DNA from: an uncultured Mailhella sp.
GTDB taxonomy: Bacteria > Desulfobacterota > Desulfovibrionia > Desulfovibrionales > Desulfovibrionaceae
Assembly (NCBI GenBank): GCA_910578585.1
Contig: CAJTRG010000007.1
Coordinates: 47,498 to 111,497, forward strand
Direction of reading: 5' to 3'
Length of the DNA stretch: 64,000 nt
In this document: positions 27,374 through 36,249 of the stretch, in pieces
Position numbering within the stretch: the first letter of the stretch is position 1
How the letters are laid out: the number at the start of each line of letters is the position of its first letter
The notes under the pieces: model-generated
Seen by the model: the letters and a program-made list of their open reading frames with translations, nothing else
Told to the model about the DNA's origin: nothing
Databases searched by the model: none
Position numbers and translations under genes: made by a program

Positions 27374-27402
27374 TTGACCTTATCAACCCGCTGTGCTATA
27401 TT
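27374..27402 (+). promoter_or_regulatory. Promoter of the diguanylate cyclase gene
   Basis: TTGACC (27374-27379) and TATATT (27397-27402) are exactly 17 bp apart. The rest of the 27116-27437 gap is AT-rich and shows no other feature. Confidence 0.7.
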
Positions 27403-27437
27403 TTTAAATATTTATTAACTTTGCAAAGGTCGTTCTC

Positions 27438-28775
27438 ATGCTTCCAGTTGGTTTTATTTCAAGACGCAGTATTACTCTACTTTGCGTTTTATTGATTTTA
27501 AGCAGTATTGCCAGTTATTTTCTGGTTCAGCGCAAATTCCAGATTGAATATAACAAAATGGAAATGGTTATTTTGAACCAAAGCAACAAAATTACCAATG
27601 TTCTTTCAAAACTTCTTTATAAAACTCAAGCCCTTGCTTCACTCATTATTCAAAATAACGGTGAAATCGTCAATTTTGAAAAAACTGCCATTGCCATGGT
27701 GGACGATCCGGCTATTCTCAACTTGCTTCTTGCACCAAACGGAATAGTCACAGATGTTTACCCTCGTGAAGGTAATGAAGCTGTTATTGGTTTAAATTTC
27801 TTTTCCAAAGGGGCAGGTAACCTTGAAGCACTGCAAGCGCAAAAATCCAGACAAATGGTTTTAGGCGGGCCTTTCCCTCTTGTACAGGGAGGTGAAGCGC
27901 TTGTCGGTCGTTTACCTATCTATCTTGACGCTGAAAATGGCGAAAAACGCTTTTGGGGTTTGGTTTCTGTTACCCTGAAATTTCCGCAGGCTTTAGACGG
28001 TGCTGAACTTGATACCCTGCAGGAACGCGGGCTTGCCTATCAAATGTGGCGCATAAGCCCGGACACAGATAAAAAACAAGTTATTGCCAGTAGTCCAGCC
28101 TATAACAGCGAAACGCCCTATATTGAAATGCCTTTACAAATTCTCAATGCTCAATGGTTTTTCCGTATTTCACCTATCAAATTTTGGTATGAATACGTAG
28201 AATCCTGGCTCTACATTATTATTGGCATTGTAGGCAGTCTTTTCATTACAGCCCTCGTCCAGCATGCTCAGGATCTTGGCAGAATCCGCCGTCAGCTGGA
28301 AGATATTGTTTTTACAGATCCGCTGACAGGTCTGCTCAATCGGCGCGGCCTTTTTGATACACTGGACGCACTTATTCAAACAAATAAAAAATTTTACCTC
28401 TGCTACCTGGATCTGAATAAGTTCAAATTTATCAATGATACCTACGGACATACTATCGGCGATAATGTTCTGCGCTTCTTCACCAATGAAGTGCAGCGCC
28501 TGACCCAGTCCATGCCCAATACATTTGCGCGTATGGGCGGTGATGAATTTATCATTGTATTTAAAGACGATATATCAGAAGAAGAAATTACCAATGCATT
28601 TTCAGTAATCCATACTTCTTTGCAGACAGCAAAAATCGTCAGCGACGATCAATTCAAAATTTCCTTTAGCATAGGTATGGCACAATATCCCCGCGACGGC
28701 AAAACTGTTGATGACCTTATCAACCATGCCGATAAGAATATGTATATGCATAAGCAAGCCGGAAGAAATAAGTAA
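27438..28775 (+). CDS. CHASE-domain diguanylate cyclase
   Basis: A 445-residue membrane sensor that should make cyclic di-GMP. An N-terminal membrane segment (about 11-29) and a second one (about 255-275) bracket a periplasmic CHASE-type domain with VYPREGNEAVIGLNF and GGPFPLVQGGEALVGRLPIY. The cytoplasmic GGDEF domain has FTDPLTGLLNRRGLFD, LDLNKFKFINDTYGH and the signature ARMGGDEF. The position of the product-inhibition RxxD site reads SMPN, so feedback inhibition by bound c-di-GMP is probably lost. The ligand is unknown. Confidence 0.9.
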   Translation: MLPVGFISRRSITLLCVLLILSSIASYFLVQRKFQIEYNKMEMVILNQSNKITNVLSKLLYKTQALASLIIQNNGEIVNFEKTAIAMVDDPAILNLLLAPNGIVTDVYPREGNEAVIGLNFFSKGAGNLEALQAQKSRQMVLGGPFPLVQGGEALVGRLPIYLDAENGEKRFWGLVSVTLKFPQALDGAELDTLQERGLAYQMWRISPDTDKKQVIASSPAYNSETPYIEMPLQILNAQWFFRISPIKFWYEYVESWLYIIIGIVGSLFITALVQHAQDLGRIRRQLEDIVFTDPLTGLLNRRGLFDTLDALIQTNKKFYLCYLDLNKFKFINDTYGHTIGDNVLRFFTNEVQRLTQSMPNTFARMGGDEFIIVFKDDISEEEITNAFSVIHTSLQTAKIVSDDQFKISFSIGMAQYPRDGKTVDDLINHADKNMYMHKQAGRNK

Positions 28776-28816
28776 ATTACTTTTTCAGCGCAGGTATAAA
28801 GAAATCATTTTAAAAG

Positions 28817-28846
28817 AAAAAGCCCATGATACACATGGGCTTTTTT
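28817..28846. terminator. Bidirectional terminator
   Basis: AAAAAGCCCATG and CATGGGCTTTTT form a 12-bp stem with A and T runs on both sides, between the convergent cyclase and DUF302 genes. Confidence 0.9.
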
Positions 28847-28972
28847 CAATTAAAAACACTGTTAATCCCAAAAAGACTCCATTAACCGCCACCCCGGTGA
28901 ATGGAGTACTATTAAAAAATTCTGCCTGCAATGAGCGAAAAAACTCACTCAGCAAAAATTTTAACCGTTTTT

Positions 28973-29377
28973 TCAACTGGCTGCAACACTGTTTGCCAGT
29001 CTTTCCAGCAGCGTATTAATTTTACCTAACACTTCCATATTGGGATCCAGTTCAAAACGTTCAGCAAGCCAAGCCGGTGAATTCCAGCTTAATATAACGC
29101 CGTCCGGGCTTTTCCAAAGTAAAAATTTAAGCGGCAAATCCAAAGCAATTTCCGGATTTGCCTGCATTAATCCTGTTCCTACCGCAGGATTGCCAAAAAT
29201 AAGCACACGCGCATCAGTCATATCCAAACCGATCTGCACAGCATTGACTTTATGATCAATTACAGCAAATACAGGAATTTTTGCGGCATTAATACCATCC
29301 AGTAAACGTTTCCAAACATCTTCAAAATCGCCGTCTATTTTTTTTCGGATTATTCCATTTTGTGTATCAGTCAGCAT
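28973..29377 (-). CDS. DUF302 domain protein
   Basis: A 134-residue soluble protein of the DUF302 family: VFAVIDHKVNAVQIGLDM, LIFGNPAVGTGLM and LDLPLKFLLWKSPDG are its conserved blocks. The molecular role of the family is not settled. I favour the ATG at 29377 (MLTDTQNG), seven bases after AGGAG; an ATG at 29383 overlaps that site. No signal peptide is seen. It converges on the diguanylate cyclase gene. Confidence 0.85.
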   Translation of the reverse strand: MLTDTQNGIIRKKIDGDFEDVWKRLLDGINAAKIPVFAVIDHKVNAVQIGLDMTDARVLIFGNPAVGTGLMQANPEIALDLPLKFLLWKSPDGVILSWNSPAWLAERFELDPNMEVLGKINTLLERLANSVAAS

Positions 29378-29383
29378 AAGCAT

Positions 29384-29827
29384 TCTCCTTCTTGCTAAAC
29401 ATCTATATCAATTTATAAGAAAAATCAAACTTGATATAACTATAATTTCTTCAAGGTTAAATAAATATAAAAAAAGTTTCTAGTGCCACAATCTATATTC
29501 TATGCATTATTTTCTAGCTTGGGGATTTCACTCTTTGAAAGCGATGAGTGAAACGAATTGCTGAAAAAGTGTTAAATAGGGGTAAGTACGGGGGTGCAAG
29601 AGGTGAGAGTTAGGGGACGAAAATCCCCTATTGCTTACCACCCTGCAAAAAGAGTTATGGGGATAGCCCATTAATAATATTGTAATAAAAATAATTAAAA
29701 AATCTCTCTTTATTAAAAAGTGGGCATATGGGGGAAAATTTTTCCCACATTGAAATCCGAATAATCTTTTAGGTCTGTTGTCGTATCCGTAAGCCAACAA
29801 GTTGGCAACGGCTACTGACAAAAAAAG
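29384..29827. other. Gene-free, hairpin-rich stretch
   Basis: No convincing gene is present. Inverted repeats include TTTCACTC/GAGTGAAA (29526-29553), a nested structure with GGTAAG (29581) pairing CTTACC (29634) around AGGGGA/TCCCCT (29612-29629), and GCCAA/TTGGC near 29803. Together with the repeat that follows, this makes a structured region in front of flgE on its 3' side. Confidence 0.5.
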
Positions 29828-29940
29828 CCCCCGAAAAAGCAAGCAATACCTGTGGTCTTGTTTTTTCGAGGACAAGAACTTTTTAACTTGCTGTAAGCTA
29901 ACATGGCTTCGCCATGCTAACAGCAAGTAAAAAAGCCCCC
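29828..29940 (+). repeat. Structured intergenic repeat family B, copy 2
   Basis: It aligns with 15498-15612. The first stem (29829-29843 with 29857-29871) is preserved with one mismatch and one G-U pair. The second stem is ACTTGCTGT/ACAGCAAGT (29886-29894, 29920-29928) instead of ACTGATTGT/ACAATCAGT, and the inner hairpin is ATGGC-TTC-GCCAT instead of ATAGC-TTC-GCTAT. These are paired substitutions that keep base pairing. Confidence 0.8.
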
Positions 29941-29957
29941 TTGAGGGAAAGGGGGCT
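29929..29957 (-). terminator. Terminator downstream of flgE
   Basis: Read on the minus strand, a 9-bp stem AGCCCCCTT/AAGGGGGCT with a 6-base loop is followed by a T run. It overlaps the end of repeat B and lies about 220 bp after the flgE stop. A 9-bp hairpin TGTATCAGC/GCTGATACA at 30137-30165 is closer but lacks a T run on that strand. Confidence 0.75.
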
Positions 29958-30176
29958 AAAGAGCGAGTTGAGGGAAAACTCATAGTTGGTATGCAAGGAA
30001 GAAGCGTTATTGCTTCAAAATATTTTTATCTGCCGGCGGGCAAGCAATTGAATGTCCCGCTGATATACAATCATTATCTTTTTCTATGATAACAATTTCA
30101 AGGCAGAAAAATAAGCGAGTTGGAAATTTTTTCTTATGTATCAGCCGGATAATCCAGCTGATACACGGTTTAGTTA

Positions 30177-32459
30177 TTATCTCTTCATGTTGATAACAGT
30201 TTCAAGCATGGTATCAACAGTTGTAACCATCTTACTGTTTGATTGGTAACCGCGTTGTGTTGAAATCATATACACAAATTCAGTTGCCATATCAACGTTG
30301 GATTGTTCAAGGGTATAACTTGCAATATTGCCTAAACCGCTGTTGCCTGCGGCTCCCATTTTGGGATAACCGGAAGCTCTTGTTTCAGAGTAAAGGTTAT
30401 TGCCTTCACGGCGCAGACCTTGGGTATTCACAAAATCATACATGGTAATTTGCCAAAGTGGAAGAGTTACGCCGTTTGAGTAAATACCGTTCAGGATACC
30501 GTCAGCGTCTACTTCCCAGCTGGTAAGGTCACCGAAACCATAACCGTCTTGTGCGTTGGAACTTGAGAATGCACCGTCAAGGTTGGTGGAAGCATATGCT
30601 TCAATAATAGCCGGTTCTGTAAAGTCAGCTAAAAGATTGGCATTAGCAGGATCTGCTGCTGAATACATATACAAGTTCTTTGGAGAAGCTTTATTGACAG
30701 CATTTTGCAGTGCATTTGATATAGCTCCCAGCGTCCCAGGATCAGTAAGACTGATATCTACGCCGATAGTAGCAGCTGTTCCGTCAGCAAGTGTTGCTGT
30801 TCCGTTTTTCAAATCAATGGTAATATCTTGGGTTGCAGGATTGCCTGCGTTATCAAGATAATTGGCAGCTTTCACCTTTATGGTGTCAACATTATATAAT
30901 TCAAGGGTTCTCCAAATATCAGCAGCAGTAACGGGAGTTGTCGTGCCTTTATAGTTAATAACAGCGTTGGCATCACCTTGAACGGCATTGATTAAGTTAG
31001 TCGTATCTGCTGGTAAAGTCCACATACTGAGTCCGCTGACATCATAACGACCGGTATTTATGTTCCACTTGTCGTCTAATGAAGCATCATACGTTGGATT
31101 CAGGAGAATGAATTCTGAACCGGTTGTGGGGTCGTTTGCCTTATATCCATTATTGTAAATATAGGCATCAACGTTGAGGTCGGCGAGACTGCCTTGGGAA
31201 GACCAGGGTTGGGAAAGGTTGCTTGCGCGAAGACCGAAGTTGATTTCCGTATTGTATTTTGCGCCGTTTTGAGTTCCGGAAGTTTGAGCATCCAAAATAC
31301 CGCTGAAGTTCGGAACAATAATAGGATAACCGCTGCTTGAAACAGGAGCAGGTTCCCAGTTATTCAAATCGCTTGGATCAAGGCTGATAACATTCAAATC
31401 CGCCAATCCGCCTGCGGGGTCCGGAACAGCCTGATAAGAGCCGGGAGAACTTTCAGGAGTTCTTGTTCCTCCCCATGTATAGGCTGATTGGTTGACAATA
31501 GCACCGGCTGAGTTAAAGGTCAGGGTACCAGCCATGAGCATACCGCCGGCTTTTGTTTCATTCACATTTCTCAATTCACCGGTAACGGTATCAAAGAATT
31601 GTCTTTTATCTTCAGCCGGATCCATGGTGACAATATATTCCCAAATTTCTTCGCCGGAAGAACCTCCTTCATAGTCAGTGCTGGAAACCTTATCAAAATA
31701 TACAGTAATGGTATGCTTTACACCGGCTTCATCATAAACCTTCATGGAAGTTTGTTCTGCATAGGAAGTTTGAGCAATAGCAGGTTCATTATCAGCACGT
31801 TCTGTTTCGTTGCCGTTCCATTGCTTAAAGAGAGCTGCAAAGGGGTTTTCGGTATTGACAGCATTATCGCCGCCGGATTTTGGAAGCTGAACCTTGAAGT
31901 CCATCTTTGTTGTTTGCTGCGGGAAAACAGTAAAGGTATCAAGCTGAATATCAGTAGGAACACCTGAACCTTTGATTGGAGAAGTTGAACCGTTTGATGA
32001 TGAGTTAACAGCTTGAGCGTTACCGCCGGTTGCCTGCATAACGCCGCCGGAGTTATCAATTCTCCAGCCTTGCAGACAGAAACCGTTAGGGTCTTTCAAA
32101 TAACCTTCCTTATCAAAAGTAAAGTTACCGGCTCTTGTATAATAGGTTTCATCAGAACCAACAGCCTGCACCTGGAAAAAGCCCTTGCCTTCAATAGCGA
32201 GGTCAGTTGCGTTGGTAGTATTTTCAAAAGGTCCCTGGCTGAAGTTGCCAATAATGGTACCAATCTTTACACCGCGGCCGATTTGGGTTTGACCTGCCAG
32301 ACTGTGTGCATCCTGATAGACAAAGTCAGCGAAGTCCATGCGCTGGCTTTTGAAACCTACTGTATTTACGTTGGCAAGGTTGTTACCAACAACGTTCATC
32401 TTTTCACCGTGAGCTAAAAGACCGGAAACGCTGGTCCATAAAGTTGCAGTTACGCTCAT
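30177..32459 (-). CDS. flgE: Flagellar hook protein FlgE
   Basis: A 760-residue hook subunit, exported through the flagellar type III apparatus. The N-terminal rod/hook motif is NVVGNNLANVNTVGFKSQR, followed by DLAIEGKGFF; the C-terminus has NVDMATEFVYMISTQRGYQ and VDTMLETVINMKR, both needed for polymerisation. It is longer than the 400-residue enteric FlgE owing to an enlarged, Asn/Thr/Ser-rich central domain. AAGGAGAATTTTT precedes the ATG. It is the last gene of fliK-flgD-flgE, 82 bp after flgD; the gap contains a 7-bp hairpin (TATCTAT/ATAGATA at 32486-32507). Confidence 0.96.
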   Translation of the reverse strand: MSVTATLWTSVSGLLAHGEKMNVVGNNLANVNTVGFKSQRMDFADFVYQDAHSLAGQTQIGRGVKIGTIIGNFSQGPFENTTNATDLAIEGKGFFQVQAVGSDETYYTRAGNFTFDKEGYLKDPNGFCLQGWRIDNSGGVMQATGGNAQAVNSSSNGSTSPIKGSGVPTDIQLDTFTVFPQQTTKMDFKVQLPKSGGDNAVNTENPFAALFKQWNGNETERADNEPAIAQTSYAEQTSMKVYDEAGVKHTITVYFDKVSSTDYEGGSSGEEIWEYIVTMDPAEDKRQFFDTVTGELRNVNETKAGGMLMAGTLTFNSAGAIVNQSAYTWGGTRTPESSPGSYQAVPDPAGGLADLNVISLDPSDLNNWEPAPVSSSGYPIIVPNFSGILDAQTSGTQNGAKYNTEINFGLRASNLSQPWSSQGSLADLNVDAYIYNNGYKANDPTTGSEFILLNPTYDASLDDKWNINTGRYDVSGLSMWTLPADTTNLINAVQGDANAVINYKGTTTPVTAADIWRTLELYNVDTIKVKAANYLDNAGNPATQDITIDLKNGTATLADGTAATIGVDISLTDPGTLGAISNALQNAVNKASPKNLYMYSAADPANANLLADFTEPAIIEAYASTNLDGAFSSSNAQDGYGFGDLTSWEVDADGILNGIYSNGVTLPLWQITMYDFVNTQGLRREGNNLYSETRASGYPKMGAAGNSGLGNIASYTLEQSNVDMATEFVYMISTQRGYQSNSKMVTTVDTMLETVINMKR

Positions 32460-32541
32460 AAAAATTCTCCTTACCTTGCAATATGTATCTATCCCCTCAG
32501 ATAGATATTTTGTTTGTAATAAATTTTAATTGAGTTGACGC

Positions 32542-33861
32542 TTAATGTAATAAGCCTTGTATATAAGAACTCAAAGCACCGGAAGCTTTTTCCTTCAATG
32601 TGCTTACGTTACTATTAGTTGCATTTTTCATGCCACTTGCTAATTCTTGTGCAAATAATTGATTTTCAAAACTATTTTGTTGAGCGACAGTTTCAGAAAG
32701 TGTACTCCGAGCGGAAAAATTTGCCGTTGCAGCTTGAGCAGCAATTTCTTCCTCTTCAGTACCGATAATAATCTTTGAGGTATCTAAAATTTCAATAGAG
32801 AGCTTCTTGCCGCCTGTATATGACCATTGATTGGTGCCTGCTTCCTTCCAGTTGTTTTGCCATGCCGCAGTTGTCATATCGAGCTTGCCGTCAGTAATGG
32901 TTACGCCGTACTTTTCAAGGGAAGAAAGACTTTGAATGCCGCTGGCATCAGAACCGCGGATAACAGCTTCAATATTCTTATAATTCTTTTGCAAATCACC
33001 GCTGGCAATCAGGAAGTCAAAACCGTCTCCGCCATCGATCATCTTGTCAAGCGCATCATAAACGATGATATCGTTGCCGCCGCCGGCAGAAATGGTATCA
33101 GCAGCACCGTCTTCACCAACAAGATAATCATCACCATCAGTACCCATAATTTCAGTGCCCTGAGTTGCGGAATCAGTGGTTTGTGCTTCAAGAACTTCAC
33201 GAACGTTGCTGAGAAGAACAGTTCTGCCGCCGGAAAGGCTGAGATAATATTCACCGTTATAAGAACTGGTACCTGTAACACGGCCGGAAACTGAGGTATC
33301 AATATATACCATTTCACCGTCCTTGTTCTTGCCGGAAAGAGCGACAGTATAGGTACCGTCAGGAGCTTCTGAACCGTCGGTCTTCTTGCCGTCCCATACA
33401 AAATCATGGATACCGGAAGATTGTGAGCCTAAACTTACTGTACGAACAATTGTACCGGATGCGTCCAGAATATTGATAGAACAGGACGCCATTTCTTCTG
33501 CGCCTGCGAATTGAATAACAGAAACATCAGAACCGGACTTGCTGATACCATAACCACGGGCAGAAACTTCCTTGCCGATGTAGTTGGTGATATTGATAGA
33601 AGTTTGTCTTGCAACTTCATTGGTCAGGCTGGTAATGCTTTCATTCATCTGCATGGATTGTTCCAATGCAGAGAATTGTGCCAACTGAGCAATAAATTCC
33701 TTATCTTCCATTGGGTTCAACGGGTCTTGATATTGGAATTGGGTAACGAGCAGCATCAGGAACGCGTCTCTGTCAAGCTCTGACTTACCTGTTGTCTTTG
33801 TTGTTGAACCTGAATTGTTATATGCACTATCTAATGCTGTGTTATTAGATACACCACTCAT
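32542..33861 (-). CDS. flgD: Hook-capping protein FlgD with RTX-like C-terminal extension
   Basis: A 439-residue scaffold for hook assembly. Residues 28-95 are the FlgD N-terminal domain (DAFLMLLVTQFQYQDPLNP, ALEQSMQMNESI) and about 120-200 the FlgD Ig-like region (WDGKKTDGSEAPDGTYTV). The usual protein ends near 220-230. Here about 210 residues follow: residues 239-288 contain calcium-binding RTX-type nonapeptide repeats (GTDGDDYLVG, SAGGGNDIIVYD, DGGDGFDFLIASG), then a region of unknown fold and a helical tail. GAGAG precedes the ATG, 12 bp after fliK. Confidence 0.9.
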   Translation of the reverse strand: MSGVSNNTALDSAYNNSGSTTKTTGKSELDRDAFLMLLVTQFQYQDPLNPMEDKEFIAQLAQFSALEQSMQMNESITSLTNEVARQTSINITNYIGKEVSARGYGISKSGSDVSVIQFAGAEEMASCSINILDASGTIVRTVSLGSQSSGIHDFVWDGKKTDGSEAPDGTYTVALSGKNKDGEMVYIDTSVSGRVTGTSSYNGEYYLSLSGGRTVLLSNVREVLEAQTTDSATQGTEIMGTDGDDYLVGEDGAADTISAGGGNDIIVYDALDKMIDGGDGFDFLIASGDLQKNYKNIEAVIRGSDASGIQSLSSLEKYGVTITDGKLDMTTAAWQNNWKEAGTNQWSYTGGKKLSIEILDTSKIIIGTEEEEIAAQAATANFSARSTLSETVAQQNSFENQLFAQELASGMKNATNSNVSTLKEKASGALSSYIQGLLH

Positions 33862-33873
33862 AATATACTCTCA

Positions 33874-35832
33874 CTAGGCAATAATGTGGAGGCCTTGCAA
33901 GGAACTATTTTCCTTTCCAGCCACTATACTACCTGTGATATGCATATTATGTGCCAAAGAATTTTCCGTATCCATGTCTGAAGAAGAATTCTTTCTGGAC
34001 AATACTCGTAAGTAGTTGAGATTTTGGAGATTTTCTCTAAAAGTTTGTTCGTTATTATGCTGCTGCATGCCTTCCCAATTTTGGGCTGTCCGGTTATCGA
34101 AAGTATTGGAAAGACCGACTTCAACTTCAATGTTTTCAATCTTAAAGCCCTGATGTTCCAGCTCTGCACGAATAGTATCAAGCTGTTGATTGATAAGGGA
34201 GGCACTTTCTGCCTTGTCAGCCTGAATAACGGCATTAACTTCCCCATTCTTCATGGTCAGTACAACTGCCATTTGTCCAAGTTCCAATGGATTCAAAGAA
34301 ACTTCCAAACGCTTTGTACCGTTCCTCATCATGGTCAGCACGGTATCCTGCACTTGGGAACGAATATTTTCAAGATTGTCTGCGAAATTATTTGTTTGAA
34401 CTGTTTCAAAACCTGCATTGGTTTGCACGCCCATGGCGCCTGCCATGTTTGAAGAAGAAGTTTCTGAATGGCGATCTTCATTTCTGCTTTCAGAGTGAGC
34501 ATCACGGGAAAAATTTTCCTTATGGTCCTGTGTATTGGCTTGCTTATCCAAACCAAAGCGTTCCATTTGTTCCTTTTCCTGAATGCCTGCTTCTTCTCTG
34601 TCAGCAAAGAACTTGTCTTCTGCCTTGGTATTTGCAGTGCGTTCATCAAGAACCTTATTGGCAATCAGCGTATTTTCCTGCTTTGCCCGGTTAAGAACAT
34701 TCTCATCAGAAAGACTATTTGCCTGCTTTGCCTGGTTAAGAACATCTTCGTCAGAAAGGCTATTTTCCTGCTTTGCCCGGCTAAGAACATCTTCGTAAAA
34801 AAGGCTATTTGCCTGCTTGGTCGTGATATTTTGTTCAGCGTCAGCAGAAGGCTGAGGCAGTACAGACTTGTTTTGATTTTCGTTTTCATCCAGCTTCTTG
34901 CCGTTCACTGTATTGCGGTTTAAATCCTTGCCGAGAACCTTGGTTACAACTGTATCTTCAATCACAGCCTTGGAATACAAGACATCCTTGTTTTCCTGCA
35001 TCAGGGCACGGCGATCACTTTCTTCACGCTTTTGTGCTGATTCATACAAAGGCTTCAGGTTTTGTTCCAGGCTCTTCTTCATCTTGGCAAATTCATTATT
35101 CTTACTTTCCAATAAAGTCTTGGCTTCATCAAAAACTGCATCCACTTGTGCGGCAGACAAAGGACTGTTCTTGTCAAATTGTGCAAGAGTCTTTTGCATA
35201 CCCTTTTGCATATCTTCAGAAAGATTGAAAGACTTGCAAAGAGCAGATAATTCTTCCTGAGACAAGGTAGTGGGATTTTGCTTCATGGCGGAAATAAATG
35301 CCGTCATGCCGGAAAGAGCGTCCTTGTAGCGAATACTGTCATAAAGAACTGTTGGCTGACTGGGGTTTGCTCTGCCTGCTAAATTTTGCAAGTATGCTGT
35401 TTCATTTGTGTCCAATGCGACATTGCCGCCCTTGATACTGGAAGTCAGGGTTGAAAGCAAATCCTTCAAGGTTGGACCTGTTGGCACATTCATAAGACTT
35501 GCCAAAGCATTTTGCGCTTCTATGCTGATATCATCATTTTGAAATGCCTGTGCCAGCTTTGATAATTCTTCATTATTAAAACGAGCTTCCTGAGGCGCAA
35601 AGAAGGAATAAATTTCCGCGCGTTCAGAATAAGGAGAAGACTTTTCCGCTTCCTTACCGAATACCTTATCTTCACTTTCCTTGTCCATGGGCATGTTATT
35701 CTCGTATTGAGCCTCTGCCATGGCACTATCTAACTCATTAGAAAAATTAGAGATTACATTCTCTTGAGGAAGATAATCGGTATACGCTGCATCGTTATTT
35801 ACTGTATCAAATGTTGTAGGCATTAATTGCAT
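33874..35832 (-). CDS. fliK: Flagellar hook-length control protein FliK
   Basis: A 652-residue secreted ruler controlling hook length and the export switch. The conserved C-terminal domain contains RLEVSLNPLELGQMAVVL and INQQLDTIRAELEHQGF. The rest is hydrophilic, rich in Gln, Asn, Glu and Lys, with four tandem 15-residue repeats encoded at 34642-34822. AAAGGAG precedes the ATG at 35832, and a consensus sigma-54 promoter lies just upstream, so it heads the fliK-flgD-flgE operon. An in-frame extension to 35889 would run through that promoter. Confidence 0.92.
   Translation of the reverse strand: MQLMPTTFDTVNNDAAYTDYLPQENVISNFSNELDSAMAEAQYENNMPMDKESEDKVFGKEAEKSSPYSERAEIYSFFAPQEARFNNEELSKLAQAFQNDDISIEAQNALASLMNVPTGPTLKDLLSTLTSSIKGGNVALDTNETAYLQNLAGRANPSQPTVLYDSIRYKDALSGMTAFISAMKQNPTTLSQEELSALCKSFNLSEDMQKGMQKTLAQFDKNSPLSAAQVDAVFDEAKTLLESKNNEFAKMKKSLEQNLKPLYESAQKREESDRRALMQENKDVLYSKAVIEDTVVTKVLGKDLNRNTVNGKKLDENENQNKSVLPQPSADAEQNITTKQANSLFYEDVLSRAKQENSLSDEDVLNQAKQANSLSDENVLNRAKQENTLIANKVLDERTANTKAEDKFFADREEAGIQEKEQMERFGLDKQANTQDHKENFSRDAHSESRNEDRHSETSSSNMAGAMGVQTNAGFETVQTNNFADNLENIRSQVQDTVLTMMRNGTKRLEVSLNPLELGQMAVVLTMKNGEVNAVIQADKAESASLINQQLDTIRAELEHQGFKIENIEVEVGLSNTFDNRTAQNWEGMQQHNNEQTFRENLQNLNYLRVLSRKNSSSDMDTENSLAHNMHITGSIVAGKENSSLQGLHIIA
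34642..34822 (-). repeat. In-frame 45-bp tandem repeats within fliK
   Basis: Four units encode variants of AKQxNSLSDEDVLNR. Unit-to-unit identity is high at the DNA level, so unit number could vary between strains. FliK length is expected to tune hook length. Confidence 0.85.
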
Positions 35833-35856
35833 AGTAAACTCCTTTGCCTGATATAA

Positions 35857-35873
35857 AGCAAATTGCGTGCCAA
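35857..35873 (-). promoter_or_regulatory. Sigma-54 (RpoN) promoter of fliK-flgD-flgE
   Basis: Read on the minus strand, TTGGCACGCAATTTGCT matches the -24/-12 consensus TGGCACG-N4-TTGCW with the required 12-base step between GG and GC. The expected start lies just ahead of the fliK ribosome site. RpoN control of hook genes is standard in flagellated proteobacteria. Confidence 0.88.
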
Positions 35874-36249
35874 AAAATATGCCAGACAAACACGCCCAAT
35901 AAATACGTTAAACAACATGCCAAACATCACTCCCATTCCTCTCTGTTAATGTTAAAAGAATGCAAAAATTTTGGTTTTCTTTCCCCAAAAAGCCATATTT
36001 ACAAATTCGTAACCTTTTAATATCATTTAAAATTACGAAGCAATGAAATTTTATATACAATAACCTTGCCTATTCATAGACTTTTTTTAATTTTCAATAA
36101 CTCGTATACAAAAAAAATTTATTTCTGCAAAAAATCTATGTACAAAATTAGCTATTTAATATACAGTCGCAAACATTATACACTAAGTAAAATCTATGCT
36201 CAAAAAGTATAGCTTCTTAGTCTGATCATTCCTTTCTAGAGAGGCAGTT
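35874..36249. other. AT-rich gap between divergent fliK and nhaC
   Basis: No gene is seen. It holds the upstream activation region expected for the sigma-54 promoter and the nhaC promoter; I could not fix either precisely. Homopolymer A and T runs are common near 36080-36130. Confidence 0.5.

Noticed and set aside
29528..29983. Possible 151-codon gene in the gap before flgE
   Set aside because: It crosses the hairpins and repeat B, where the other copy does not keep the frame.
34024..34452. 142-codon plus-strand frame opposite fliK
   Set aside because: Compositionally a shadow of the Gln/Glu-rich FliK frame, with no ribosome site and no recognisable motif.
34642..34822. CRISPR-like regular repeats
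   Set aside because: The repeats are in frame within fliK, abut directly with no spacers, and encode a repeated peptide.
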